NCBI RefSeq assembly: GCF_018131185.1
Contig: NZ_JAFCJE010000005.1
Coordinates: forward strand, 1-64,000
Source of the DNA: Bradyrhizobium diazoefficiens
GTDB lineage: Bacteria; Pseudomonadota; Alphaproteobacteria; Rhizobiales; Xanthobacteraceae
DNA length: 64,000 nucleotides
Direction of reading: 5' to 3'
How positions within the stretch are numbered: position 1 is the first letter of the stretch; each line of letters starts with the position of its first letter. Below, one piece after another: positions 1 through 7,775 of this stretch. Below the pieces are notes generated by a model. That model worked only from the letters and a program-made list of their open reading frames with translations. It was not told the origin of the DNA and did not search any database. A program made the position numbers and the translations under genes.

Positions 1-281
1 CACGGCATAAGCCGTCCGACCATCGCGCAGGGAAGGCCGAGTGATCGGCACCACCTGTATGCTGCTGTGCGGTTCTTTCTGCGTGTGCATTTCGCGCAGC
101 GGACCGCGGGTGCCTGTCGGCACCCGGTCTTCCCTGCGCCCTCTTCAAGGAAGAGGGTCAAGGAAACGAGCAAAACTCGGGCGTTTCAAGCCGCGAGAAC
201 GCAGCTTCATGTGTGAACACAGAAGCTTCATGTGTGAACACAGAAATGACTGAGGCGTCTCGCCTTCGCGCCTCGCTCGAG
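1..281. other. Non-coding edge with hairpins and tandem repeat
   Basis: No convincing gene. The stretch holds two perfect small hairpins: GGGTGCC-TGTC-GGCACCC at 108-125 and CCCTCTTC-AAG-GAAGAGGG at 139-157. A tandem repeat follows at 203-244. It lies downstream of the minus-strand RidA-type gene, so the hairpins could help end its transcription, although neither is followed by a clear T-run in that direction. Confidence 0.5.
203..244. repeat. Exact 21-bp tandem duplication
   Basis: The 21-base unit beginning AGCTTCATGTGTGAACAC occurs twice head to tail with no mismatch (203-223 and 224-244). Each unit contains the partly palindromic TGTGTGAACACA core. It is non-coding, and nothing else in the window matches it. 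Confidence 0.85.
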
Positions 282-632
282 TCACCGACGGGCGGCGGTC
301 GCGGTCAGCTCCAGCCTGACGCCCTTGCCGAGATCCGCGACGCCGATGGCGGCGCGCGCCGGCAGATGGTCCGCGGTGAAATAGCGCTTCCACACGTCGT
401 TGAACGCCGCCTTGTCGGCGAGGTCGGCCATGAAGATGGTCACCTGCAGAACACAGGAGAGATCGGAGCCAGCCCCTTCAAGCAGGGTCTTCAACTGTCG
501 AAGCACATCGTCGGCCTGGCCCGCCATGTCGAGCCCCGCATCCTCAGGGACGATGCCGCCGAGGTAGAGCACGCCGTTGTGCTCGACGATCTCGTGGAGC
601 AGCCCTTCATAGGGCAGGGAACGTTTGATCAC
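282..632 (-). CDS. RidA/YjgF family protein
   Basis: A 116-residue protein of the RidA (YjgF/YER057c/UK114) family. Typical members are small trimeric enzymes that hydrolyse reactive enamine/imine intermediates. Family features seen are GGIVPEDAG near residue 26, the VLQVTIFMADL strand near 61-71, and the PARAAIGVADL segment with the conserved arginine at residue 93. The C-terminal strand reads LELTATA where E. coli RidA has IEIEAIA, so one acidic residue expected in the imine-deaminase pocket is a threonine. This may be a divergent subfamily with another substrate. The gene is single and ends at the repeat-rich edge. Confidence 0.85.
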   Translation of the reverse strand: MIKRSLPYEGLLHEIVEHNGVLYLGGIVPEDAGLDMAGQADDVLRQLKTLLEGAGSDLSCVLQVTIFMADLADKAAFNDVWKRYFTADHLPARAAIGVADLGKGVRLELTATAARR

Positions 633-692
633 GATGGCATCCGTGGACGTTGCGGACTCTCTGGAGGGCTCGCTTCAGGAGGGAAAGGCTGG

Positions 693-764
693 TGCTGCCA
701 GACAGGATTGAACTGTCGACCTCTCCATTACCAATGGAGTGCTCTACCACTGAGCTACGGCAGC
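693..764 (-). tRNA. tRNA-Thr (GGT)
   Basis: Read on the minus strand it starts GCTGCCGTAGCTCAGTGG and folds as a full cloverleaf. The acceptor stem is GCTGCCG/TGGCAGC, the D arm contains AGCTCAGTGGTAGAGCA, the anticodon stem CTCCA/TGGAG encloses loop TTGGTAA with anticodon GGT (plus-strand 730-732), and the T arm contains GTTCAATCC. The discriminator is A and no CCA is encoded. The anticodon assigns threonine. Confidence 0.95.
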
Positions 765-1081
765 ATGTGCTGGTGAAGAATCGGGCGCCCGAGGGGCCTA
801 CCAAGCGGGCCGATATCTGCCACAAGCCCCCCTCCTGTGCAAGCTTGCTCGGCCGGTCAAAACGAGAAAATCGAGCCGTTATCAGGGCCAAAGTGCCCAT
901 TTGGGCCCGAAATCACCGGCTTTCCGTCGATCAGGTCCGATATCCCCCACCCAAACGGCCAGTTGCCTGAAAGCTTGCACTGGATCCATTTCGCGTTTCG
1001 TACGATCCCGTCGCACGGGCCTCTTGAGCTGCCGTATTCCTCGGGCATGGTCGCGCCGACGACATCGAGTGGACCCGCGTG
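765..1081. other. Intergenic stretch without a recognisable gene
   Basis: About 317 bases between tRNA-Thr and the small ORF. It contains the possible tRNA promoter (813-842) and a short GCCCATTTGGGC-like inverted repeat near 895. Short ORFs here have no family features. Nothing else is supported. Confidence 0.4.
813..842 (-). promoter_or_regulatory. Possible sigma70-type promoter for tRNA-Thr
   Basis: On the minus strand TTGCAC (842-837) is followed after 18 bases by AGATAT (818-813), about 50 bases upstream of the mature tRNA 5' end. The elements are only partial matches to consensus, so this is a suggestion from position and sequence. Confidence 0.3.
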
Positions 1082-1270
1082 ATGGCTGACGAGACCGAGA
1101 AGAGCACGAGACAGGCGAAGGCGTCCCGGGACGACCGGTTGAAATCGGCGCTGCGCGAAAACCTGAAGCGGCGGAAGCTGCAGGCGCGCGAACGCGCGGC
1201 AAGCTCCGAGCCCTCGCAGAACGAGGATGGTTCCCTAAATGAGGGGACCGCCGGCAAAGCCGGCACCTAG
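1082..1270 (+). CDS. Small charged hypothetical protein
   Basis: A 62-residue, highly charged and probably disordered protein. It is rich in Arg, Lys and Glu (for example LRENLKRRKLQARERAASSEP at 23-43), with no cysteine, membrane segment or known motif. ATG at 1082 follows an in-frame GTG at 1079, so either could be used. I recall similar small ORFs upstream of murA in Bradyrhizobium relatives, but here a redox gene follows 13 bases downstream. Composition and codon pattern look genuine for this genome. Function unknown. Confidence 0.6.
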   Translation: MADETEKSTRQAKASRDDRLKSALRENLKRRKLQARERAASSEPSQNEDGSLNEGTAGKAGT

Positions 1271-1282
1271 AATTTGGAATGA

Positions 1283-3001
1283 GTGAGAATGACGATGGCG
1301 CAGGACGGACAGCAACGAGATGAAGGTGACGCGCGGATGTCGCGCTTCACGCGCCCAGAGCAGACCTTCCCGACGCTGACCCCGGCCGAGATCGAGCGTG
1401 TCAGGCATTTCGGCGAGGTCCGCAATTACAAGGACGGCGAGTTCCTGTTCGAGACCGGCAAGCCCGGGCCCGGCATGTTCGTCGTGCTGAAAGGCCATGT
1501 CGCCATCACCCAGCGCGACGGCCTCGGTCACGTCACGCCCGTGATCGACCAGGGGCCCGGGCAATTCCTGGCCGAGCTCAGTCAGCTCTCGGGCCAGCCG
1601 GCGCTGGTCGACGGTCGCGCCGAGGGCGATGTCGAGACGCTGCTGCTGCCGCCGCACCGGCTGCGCGCGCTTCTCGTCGCCGAGGCCGAGCTCGGCGAGC
1701 GCATCATGCGCGCACTGATCCTGCGCCGGGTCAACCTGCTTCAGGACGGCATCGGCGGTCCGGTTCTGATCGGACCGTCGAACTCCGCCGGCGTGGTGCG
1801 GTTGCAGGGCTTCCTCACCCGCAACGGTCAGCCGCATCATCTGCTCGATCCAGACCGCGATCGCGACGCCGCCGAGTTGATCGCGCGCTATTCGCCGAAG
1901 CCGGAAGATTGGCCGCTGGTCGTCGCCGCCAGCGGTGCGGTGCTGCGCAATCCCAGTGAGACCGAGCTCGCGCGCGCCATCGGCATGATCGGCGGCGCCA
2001 AGGATGGCCGCATCTACGACGTTGCGGTCGTCGGCTGCGGACCGGCCGGGCTTGCCACCGCCGTGTATGCGGCGTCCGAAGGATTGTCCGTCGCCGTGCT
2101 CGACATCCGGGCCTTCGGCGGCCAGGCCGGCGCCAGTGCGCGCATCGAGAACTATCTGGGCTTTCCGACCGGCATCTCGGGCCAGGCACTGACCGCGCGC
2201 GCCTTCACCCAGGCCCAAAAGTTCGGCGCCGATATCATGATTCCGGTCACTGCGACGTCGCTCGACTGCACGCGCAAGGACGGCGCATTCGCGGTATCGC
2301 TCGACGGCTGCGATCCCTTGCGCTCGCGCGCCGTCGTGGTCGCGAGCGGTGCGCGCTATCGCCGGCCGGAGATCGCAGACCTCGACAAGTTCGAGGGCCG
2401 CGGCGTCTGGTACTGGGCCTCGCCGGTCGAAGCGCGGCTTTGTGCCGGCGAGGAGGTGGCTCTGGTGGGCGCCGGCAATTCGGCAGGCCAGGCGGCGGTG
2501 TTCCTGTCGGGCCACGCCAAGAAGGTCCTGATGATCATCCGCGGCGGCGGCCTGGGCGCCAGCATGTCGCGCTATCTCATCGAGCGCATCGAAGCCACGC
2601 CGAACATCGAATTGATGTTCAACACCGAGATCACGGCGCTGGAGGGCGACGAGGCCTCGCTGCTGCGGCGCATCCGCTGGAAGAGCCGCTTGTCCGACGA
2701 TGAGGATTCCGCCGACATCCGCAATCTCTTCCTGTTCGTCGGTGCCGATCCCGCCACCGCCTGGCTCGACGGTTGCGGCGTGACGCTCGATCGCGGCGGC
2801 TTCGTCGTGACGGGCGCGCAGTCCGAGCAGAACCAGGGCCGGCTGGTGGCGCCGCTGGAGACCTCCGTGCCCGGCGTCTATGCCGTCGGCGACGTCCGTT
2901 CCGGTTCGGTCAAGCGTGTCGGCGGTGCCATCGGCGAGGGCGCCCAGGTCGTGGCCTCCCTGCATGGCTATCTCGGCGACGCCGCAAAACCGGCGCTTTA
3001 G
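1283..3001 (+). CDS. cNMP-binding domain fused to thioredoxin reductase-like flavoprotein
   Basis: A 572-residue fusion. Residues about 33-150 form a cyclic-nucleotide-binding-type beta-roll (DGEFLFETGKPGPGMFVVLKG). About 165-235 is a linker or thioredoxin-like region, and 245-570 is a two-domain NADPH/FAD disulphide-reductase fold. The FAD Rossmann motif GCGPAGLATA lies at 251-260, the NADPH motif VGAGNSAGQ at 395-403, and a C-terminal AVGDVRSGSVKRVGGAIGEG follows. The position that carries the redox CATC pair in thioredoxin reductase reads WYWASPVEA (377-385), so it cannot act as a classical thioredoxin reductase. Candidate starts are GTG 1283, ATG 1289 or ATG 1295. Confidence 0.85.
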   Translation: MRMTMAQDGQQRDEGDARMSRFTRPEQTFPTLTPAEIERVRHFGEVRNYKDGEFLFETGKPGPGMFVVLKGHVAITQRDGLGHVTPVIDQGPGQFLAELSQLSGQPALVDGRAEGDVETLLLPPHRLRALLVAEAELGERIMRALILRRVNLLQDGIGGPVLIGPSNSAGVVRLQGFLTRNGQPHHLLDPDRDRDAAELIARYSPKPEDWPLVVAASGAVLRNPSETELARAIGMIGGAKDGRIYDVAVVGCGPAGLATAVYAASEGLSVAVLDIRAFGGQAGASARIENYLGFPTGISGQALTARAFTQAQKFGADIMIPVTATSLDCTRKDGAFAVSLDGCDPLRSRAVVVASGARYRRPEIADLDKFEGRGVWYWASPVEARLCAGEEVALVGAGNSAGQAAVFLSGHAKKVLMIIRGGGLGASMSRYLIERIEATPNIELMFNTEITALEGDEASLLRRIRWKSRLSDDEDSADIRNLFLFVGADPATAWLDGCGVTLDRGGFVVTGAQSEQNQGRLVAPLETSVPGVYAVGDVRSGSVKRVGGAIGEGAQVVASLHGYLGDAAKPAL

Positions 3002-3073
3002 GCAGGGAGAAGACGGGCGGGTGGCAAGACGAATCCGGCTTGCCATTGCGCCGCGTCATGCGTGACTATCTCC

Positions 3074-3203
3074 CCTCGTCCTGAGAAGCGCGGAGCGCGT
3101 CTCGAAGGATGAAGGTCCGGATGCATCTGGGCCTTTCACGGTTCGCGCGGCGATGCGCAAGCATCGTCCGCAAGCGTGCTTCGCACGCCCTTCACCATGA
3201 GGG
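3074..3203. repeat. Intergenic repeat family D, copy 1
   Basis: An element of about 130 bases that starts CCTCGTCCTGAG, continues with GTCTCGAAGGATGAAGG and ends CACCATGAGGG. A second copy with the same order of conserved blocks lies at 47771-47882. It contains several internal inverted repeats and lies between two plus-strand genes. Confidence 0.7.
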
Positions 3204-3235
3204 TCTACAAACAAAACGCTTAACGGGAGGACTAA

Positions 3236-3544
3236 ATGGCTGAAATCGTCGTGCTCTACAAGACACCCAAGGATGCTGCCGCCTTCGACAAGTACTATGC
3301 CGAGACGCATATTCCGCTCGCCAAGAAACTTCCCGGCCTGAAGAAATACGCCATCAGCAAGGGGCCGGTCGCATCCCCCGCCGGACCTTCCGGAATCCAT
3401 CTCGTCGCCATCCTCACCTTCGACAGCGTGGCCGATATTCAGGCGGCATTCGGCAGCGAGGAAGGCAAGGCGACCGGGGCCGACGTGCCGAAATTCGCCA
3501 GCGGCGGCGCCGACCTCCTGATCTTCGACACCAAGGAAGTGTGA
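3236..3544 (+). CDS. EthD-like dimeric alpha-beta barrel protein
   Basis: A 102-residue ferredoxin-like (dimeric alpha-beta barrel) protein of the EthD type. The pattern VVLYKTPKDAAAFDKYYAETHIPLAKKLPGL at 5-35 is diagnostic: a strand, then the YY-x-ETHIPL helix start. The family includes EthD, needed for ether-fuel degradation, and many small proteins of unknown substrate. A strong Shine-Dalgarno GGGAGG lies 6 bases before the ATG. The next gene is about 200 bases away, so it appears monocistronic. Confidence 0.85.
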   Translation: MAEIVVLYKTPKDAAAFDKYYAETHIPLAKKLPGLKKYAISKGPVASPAGPSGIHLVAILTFDSVADIQAAFGSEEGKATGADVPKFASGGADLLIFDTKEV

Positions 3545-3750
3545 GGAAACGATTCAACTTTCGTCGAAAGCGACGAGCCACCAGCTGCTGTCGTTTGTGA
3601 CGGCGATGCAAAAAATTCAGTCATGCGTTCGTCGATTCGCACGATGACGCATGGCTGCGAACATGCATGCGGCGACAACGCATGTGGCAATTGCGTGAGC
3701 ACCGTAATACTACTCTTCGATCTCAACGCGGAGAATAGGAGAGAGATGTC

Positions 3751-4260
3751 ATGATCCTTGGCTTGAGCCTGTCCGCCCTGACTCTGATCCATGTCGTCAT
3801 CAGCCTGATCGCCATTGCCGCCGGCCTCGTCGTGATGTTCGGCCTGCTCGGCTCGAAGTCGATGCCGGGTCTCACCGCGATCTTCCTGGCTTTCACGATC
3901 CTGACCAGCGCCACCGGCTTCCTGTTTCCATTCGAAACGCTGCTGCCCTCGCACATCATAGGCATCATATCGCTGGTGCTGCTCGCCATCGCCTGCGTCG
4001 CGCTGTACGCCATGAAGCTCGCCGGCGTCTGGCGTCCGGTCTACATCGTGACCGCGATGATCTCGCTCTATTTCAACGTCTTCGTGCTGGTGATCCAGTC
4101 GTTCCTCAAGGTGCCGGCGCTCGCCGCGCTCGCGCCCGCCGTGGCGCCCGCGCCGCCGTCGGGCCCCGTGTTCGCGGTGGTGCAGGGCATCGTGCTGGTG
4201 TTCTTCGTCGTGATCACCATCGGCGCCTGGCGCCGCTTCAAGCCGATGACGTTTGCCTGA
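3751..4260 (+). CDS. Four-TM hypothetical membrane protein
   Basis: A 169-residue integral membrane protein with four clear hydrophobic segments at about 5-30, 41-60, 68-88 and 93-118, and a fifth near 140-160 after an Ala/Pro-rich loop (ALAPAVAPAPPSGP). No catalytic motif is visible. GGAGAGAG lies just upstream of the ATG. The 206-base gap before it contains an imperfect inverted repeat around CATGCGTTCGTCGATTCGC (3622-3660). Function unknown. Confidence 0.75.
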   Translation: MILGLSLSALTLIHVVISLIAIAAGLVVMFGLLGSKSMPGLTAIFLAFTILTSATGFLFPFETLLPSHIIGIISLVLLAIACVALYAMKLAGVWRPVYIVTAMISLYFNVFVLVIQSFLKVPALAALAPAVAPAPPSGPVFAVVQGIVLVFFVVITIGAWRRFKPMTFA

Positions 4261-4270
4261 TCACTGCCGG

Positions 4271-4363
4271 CCGTCATTCCGGGGCATCGCGCAGCGATGA
4301 ACCCGGGATCGCTCGTCACACTCTCGGGATTTCCGGATCCACGCTTCGCGTGGTCCGGAATGA
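4271..4363. repeat. Palindromic intergenic repeat, family B copy 1
   Basis: Outer arms CCGTCATTCCGGGG at the left and TCCGGAATGAC at the right are inverted, with an inner hairpin CCACGCTTCGCGTGG. This is the REP-like element typical of Bradyrhizobium intergenic DNA. Related copies are at 32090, 37103, 40641, 49124 and 52638. Confidence 0.8.
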
Positions 4364-4388
4364 CTCTCTCATTACAGGAGCCCCCACA

Positions 4389-5213
4389 ATGCCCACCATC
4401 ACCACAAAGGACGGCGTCGAGATCTTCTACAAGGACTGGGGAAGCGGCCAGCCGATCGTGTTCAGCCACGGGTGGCCGCTGTCGTCCGACGACTGGGACG
4501 CGCAGATGATCTTCTTCGTCAACAACGGCTACCGCGTCATCGCGCATGACCGCCGCGGCCATGGCCGTTCGTCGCAGGTCGCCGACGGCCACGACATGGA
4601 TCACTATGCCGACGACCTTGCTTCTGTCACCGCGCATCTCAACCTCGAGAACGCCATTCATGTCGGCCATTCCACCGGCGGCGGCGAGGTCGTGCATTAC
4701 ATTGCGCGCCACGGCGAGAGCCGGGTCGCGAAGGCCGCGATCCTCTCGGCGGTGCCGCCGTTGATGGTGCAGACCCCCGCCAATCCCGGCGGCCTGCCGA
4801 AGAGCGTGTTCGATGATCTGCAGAAGCAGCTCGCCGCCAGCCGTACGCAATTCTATCGCGACCTCCCCGCCGGCCCGTTCTACGGCTACAACCGCCCCGG
4901 CGCAAAACCGTCGGAAGCGGTGATCCAGAACTGGTGGCGCCAGGGCATGATGGGCGGCGCCAAGGCGCATTACGACGGCATTGTCGCCTTCTCGCAGACC
5001 GACTTCACCGAAGACCTCAAGAAGATCAACGTGCCCGTGCTGGTCATGCACGGCGACGACGACCAGATCGTGCCTTACGCCGATTCCGCCCCGCTGTCGG
5101 CCAAGCTGCTCAAGAAGGGCACGCTGAAGACCTACAAGGGTTTCCCGCACGGCATGCCGACCACGCACGCCGAGACCATCAACGCGGACCTGTTGGCGTT
5201 TTTCAGGGAGTGA
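4389..5213 (+). CDS. Alpha/beta hydrolase, chloroperoxidase-like
   Basis: A 274-residue alpha/beta hydrolase resembling cofactor-free haloperoxidases and arylesterases. The start at 4389 follows ACAGGAG; the preceding in-frame ATG at 4350 lies inside the repeat element. Residues seen are the oxyanion region SHGWPLSSDDWD, the nucleophile elbow GHSTGGGEV, the acid in MHGDDDQIVP and the histidine in FPHGMPTTHA, so the Ser-Asp-His triad is complete. The natural substrate cannot be told from sequence. It probably forms a single-gene unit. Confidence 0.9.
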   Translation: MPTITTKDGVEIFYKDWGSGQPIVFSHGWPLSSDDWDAQMIFFVNNGYRVIAHDRRGHGRSSQVADGHDMDHYADDLASVTAHLNLENAIHVGHSTGGGEVVHYIARHGESRVAKAAILSAVPPLMVQTPANPGGLPKSVFDDLQKQLAASRTQFYRDLPAGPFYGYNRPGAKPSEAVIQNWWRQGMMGGAKAHYDGIVAFSQTDFTEDLKKINVPVLVMHGDDDQIVPYADSAPLSAKLLKKGTLKTYKGFPHGMPTTHAETINADLLAFFRE

Positions 5214-5239
5214 GGGCTCGCCGCGAGTCTCGAATCGCA

Positions 5240-5328
5240 GGGTGGGCAAAGGCGCACTTGCGCCGTGCCCACGATCATTCTCCGATCACACTCAGAACGT
5301 GGGCACGCTTCGCTTTGCCACCCTACGA
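5240..5328. repeat. Intergenic repeat family C, copy 1
   Basis: It begins GGGTGGGCAAAGGCGCACTT with internal inverted repeat GGCGCACTTGCGCC and ends GGGCACGCTTCGCTTTGCC followed by ACCCTACGA. The left and right ends are inverted (GTGGGCAAAG / CTTTGCCAC). A second copy occurs at 34669-34791. It lies between convergent genes. Confidence 0.75.
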
Positions 5329-5350
5329 TACTGATGGGTAAACGCGCGCC

Positions 5351-5980
5351 TCACTTCAAGATCGCCCTGATCGCATCGAAGGTGCGCTTGACGAAAATCT
5401 CCGGCTTCTCCCGCGCGCCGTCGCCGATCCAGCTCTCGCCGCCGACGCGCATCGCGCCGGTGGCGATCATGGCGACGAGCCGCGCCTTCAACTGGTCCGA
5501 TTTGGTTCTGGCCCGCCGGGCGAGCCCGTCGGCCAGCGCGCGTTCGAGCTTCTCGTATTTGAGCTGGTCGCGGGCCTGAAGCGCCGGATTGTCGCGCTTG
5601 AGCCGCGACATCGCCGCGGCTTCCGCCGGATCGATCCGCTTGATCGCGGCGGCGATTGCATTCTCCGCGGCCGTCAGCATGGGTTCATCCGCAGGCCGGG
5701 CAACGATCTCGGCGACCAATGCGCTTGCTGCGCCTTCCTGCCAGGCGGCGACCACGTCCTCCTTGGACGCGAAATAATGGAAGAAGCTACGGCGCGACAC
5801 CTCCGCCGCTGCTGCGATGTCGTCGATCGTCGTGGCTTCGAAGCCGCGCTCCAGGAACAGCGTCATCGCCGCCCGGGTCAGCCGCGCGCGGGTCTCCTGC
5901 TGCTTGCGCTGGCGCAGGCCGGTGCCATCAGGAGTTTTTCCGCCCGCAGGCAATTTCCGGGCAACCTTCGAAGCCTTCAA
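5351..5980 (-). CDS. TetR/AcrR family transcriptional regulator
   Basis: A DNA-binding repressor of about 209 residues. The N-terminal helix-turn-helix is visible (RLTRAAMTLFLERGFEATT, then IDDIAAAAEVSRRSFFHYF), and the C-terminal ligand domain is not assignable. A TTG start at 5980 is preferred because AAGAGGTG lies 6 bases upstream; GTG at 5989 and TTG at 5998 are alternatives. It is divergent from an SDR gene, and a 13-bp palindrome at 6002-6014 lies just upstream of both, so it probably represses itself and the dehydrogenase genes. Confidence 0.88.
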   Translation of the reverse strand: MKASKVARKLPAGGKTPDGTGLRQRKQQETRARLTRAAMTLFLERGFEATTIDDIAAAAEVSRRSFFHYFASKEDVVAAWQEGAASALVAEIVARPADEPMLTAAENAIAAAIKRIDPAEAAAMSRLKRDNPALQARDQLKYEKLERALADGLARRARTKSDQLKARLVAMIATGAMRVGGESWIGDGAREKPEIFVKRTFDAIRAILK

Positions 5981-6001
5981 ATTGTTCACCTCTTGCAAAG
6001 T

Positions 6002-6014
6002 TGCACTCAGTGCA
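6002..6014. promoter_or_regulatory. Palindromic operator for the TetR regulator
   Basis: TGCACTCAGTGCA is a perfect palindrome around a central C, placed between the divergent tetR-type and SDR genes about 22 bases before the regulator start. The TGCACT-N-AGTGCA form is known for some TetR-family repressors. The assignment to this regulator is by position. Confidence 0.65.
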
Positions 6015-6068
6015 CATTTAGATGAGCCGCGGGCCCTTTTCCACCGTGAAAGCTCCGGGAGACATGGC

Positions 6069-7007
6069 ATGACCGACTGGACCACGGCAGACATCCCCTC
6101 TCTCAGCGGCAAGACGGTGGTCGTGACCGGAGCGACGGGCGGCCTCGGTTACGAGACGGCGATGGCGCTGGCGGGCGCCGGTGCCATTGTCATACTCACT
6201 GGGCGCAGCGACGCAAAGGGCCTGCGGGCGATCGAAGGCATTTGCGAGCGGTTTCCCAATGCGCTGATCGCCTTTGAACATCTCGATCTCGCCAGCCTCG
6301 CCTCGGTCGCCGATTTCGCCAGGCGCTTTGCTGCCGGCAACGAGCAACTCGACGTCCTCGTCAACAATGCCGGCGTGATGGCGCTGCCGAAACGACAGCA
6401 GACCGAGGATGGTTTCGAGATGCAGCTCGGCACCAACTATTTCGGCCACTATGCCCTCACGGCGCACCTGTTGTCGCAGCTTCGCCGCGCGGAAGCGCCT
6501 CGTGTCGTCAATCTCTCCAGCCTTGCGCACCGCTCCGGCGCGATCAATTTCGACGATCTGCAAGCCAAGAGCTCCTATCGCGCGTGGCGCGCCTATTGCC
6601 AGTCGAAGCTGGCGATGCTGATGTTCTCGCTCGAATTTCAGCGCCGTAGCGACGCGGCTGGCTGGGGTGTGAGGAGCATTGCGGCGCATCCAGGCTTCGC
6701 GCGGACCGATCTGATCGCAAACGGCCCGGGCGCCAACACGTTCCAGTGGCGGGTGGGCCGGCTCCTCCAGCCGCTGTTCAGCCAATCCGCCGCCGAGGGC
6801 GCGCTGCCAACGCTGTTCGCCGCGACTTCGCCCACAGCTGAGCCCGGCGGGTACTACGGTCCGAACGGATTTTTGGAAATGAAGGGGGCGCCCGCGGCGG
6901 CGAAGATCATGCCTCACGCGAAGGATTTCGCTGCGGCGGCCATGCTGTGGGATGCCTCGGCGACATTGACCGGTGTATCCTTCGACGACATCGCGGCCGC
7001 CGCATGA
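6069..7007 (+). CDS. Short-chain dehydrogenase/reductase (retinol dehydrogenase-like)
   Basis: A 312-residue SDR. The cofactor motif TGATGGLG is at about 21-28, NNAG follows the fourth strand (VLVNNAGVMALP), and the active site is serine of LSSLAHRSG with YCQSK (Tyr-x-x-x-Lys). The length and the NYFGHYALTAHLL segment resemble retinol dehydrogenase/WWOX-like members that act on lipophilic alcohols. ATG 6069 is preceded by GGGAG. The gene is divergent from the TetR regulator, and its 3' end abuts the next gene, so the two form an operon likely under that repressor. Confidence 0.88.
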   Translation: MTDWTTADIPSLSGKTVVVTGATGGLGYETAMALAGAGAIVILTGRSDAKGLRAIEGICERFPNALIAFEHLDLASLASVADFARRFAAGNEQLDVLVNNAGVMALPKRQQTEDGFEMQLGTNYFGHYALTAHLLSQLRRAEAPRVVNLSSLAHRSGAINFDDLQAKSSYRAWRAYCQSKLAMLMFSLEFQRRSDAAGWGVRSIAAHPGFARTDLIANGPGANTFQWRVGRLLQPLFSQSAAEGALPTLFAATSPTAEPGGYYGPNGFLEMKGAPAAAKIMPHAKDFAAAAMLWDASATLTGVSFDDIAAAA

Positions 7008-7033
7008 GCCGCGCGCCTAATGGGGACGGCTCG

Positions 7034-7693
7034 ATGCAAGTCATCATCTTCGGCGCGACCGGCATGGTCGGGCAGGGCGTTCTGCGCGAATGCCTGATCG
7101 ATCCCGGCATCGATCGTGTGCTCGTGGTGGGCCGCAGCTCGACCGGCGTGCGCAACGTCAAGCTCGTCGAGATCATCCACGACGATTTTATGGACTATTC
7201 GGCGATCGAAACGCAGCTGACCGGCTACGATGCCTGCTTTTTCTGCCTCGGCGTCTCCTCGATCGGCATGAACGAGGAGCGCTACCGGCATCTCACCCAT
7301 GACCTCACGCTCGCCGCAGCGACGACGCTGGCACGGCTCAACCCGCAGATGATTTTCACCTACGTCACCGGGGCCGGCACCGATTCCACGGAGCAGGGTT
7401 CGCGGATGTGGGCGCGGATCAAAGGCAAGACCGAGAACGATCTGCTCAAGCTGCCGTTCAGAGCCGCCTATATGTTCCGGCCCGGCGCGATCCAGCCCTT
7501 GCACGGCGCCCGTTCCAAGACGCCTTGGGTGCAGGCGGTCTATACCGCAACCTGGCCCCTCTGGTCGGTGCTGCGCCGGCTCTCTCCGCGGCTCGTCACC
7601 TCGACCGAGCAGATCGGCCGCGCCATGATCCACGTCGCCCGCGAGGGGTATCCGCGGAAGGTGCTGGAGATGGAGGATATCAATAGCCTCTGA
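7034..7693 (+). CDS. NAD(P)-binding Rossmann protein (HTATIP2-like epimerase family)
   Basis: A 219-residue atypical SDR with N-terminal MQVIIFGATGMVGQGVLRE. The GATGMVGQG dinucleotide motif and the later YVTGAGTDSTEQGSRMW segment resemble the NAD(P)H-binding family that includes HTATIP2/CC3. ATG 7034 has GGGGACGG upstream; ATG 7004 overlaps the preceding stop (ATGA) and would add 10 residues. It is co-transcribed with the upstream SDR. Substrate unknown. Confidence 0.82.
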   Translation: MQVIIFGATGMVGQGVLRECLIDPGIDRVLVVGRSSTGVRNVKLVEIIHDDFMDYSAIETQLTGYDACFFCLGVSSIGMNEERYRHLTHDLTLAAATTLARLNPQMIFTYVTGAGTDSTEQGSRMWARIKGKTENDLLKLPFRAAYMFRPGAIQPLHGARSKTPWVQAVYTATWPLWSVLRRLSPRLVTSTEQIGRAMIHVAREGYPRKVLEMEDINSL

Positions 7694-7775
7694 CCCGCCG
7701 ACCCGTTAGTTTGGACGGAAATTTCGGGGCCTGTGCGCGTTGAGCCCGGTCCACTCCGAAGGAGAAGCGTCGGCG

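Noticed and set aside
1235..3046. Long minus-strand ORF of 603 codons
   Set aside because: It is antisense to the redox fusion gene and has no domains; its length follows from the GC-biased third position of the real gene.
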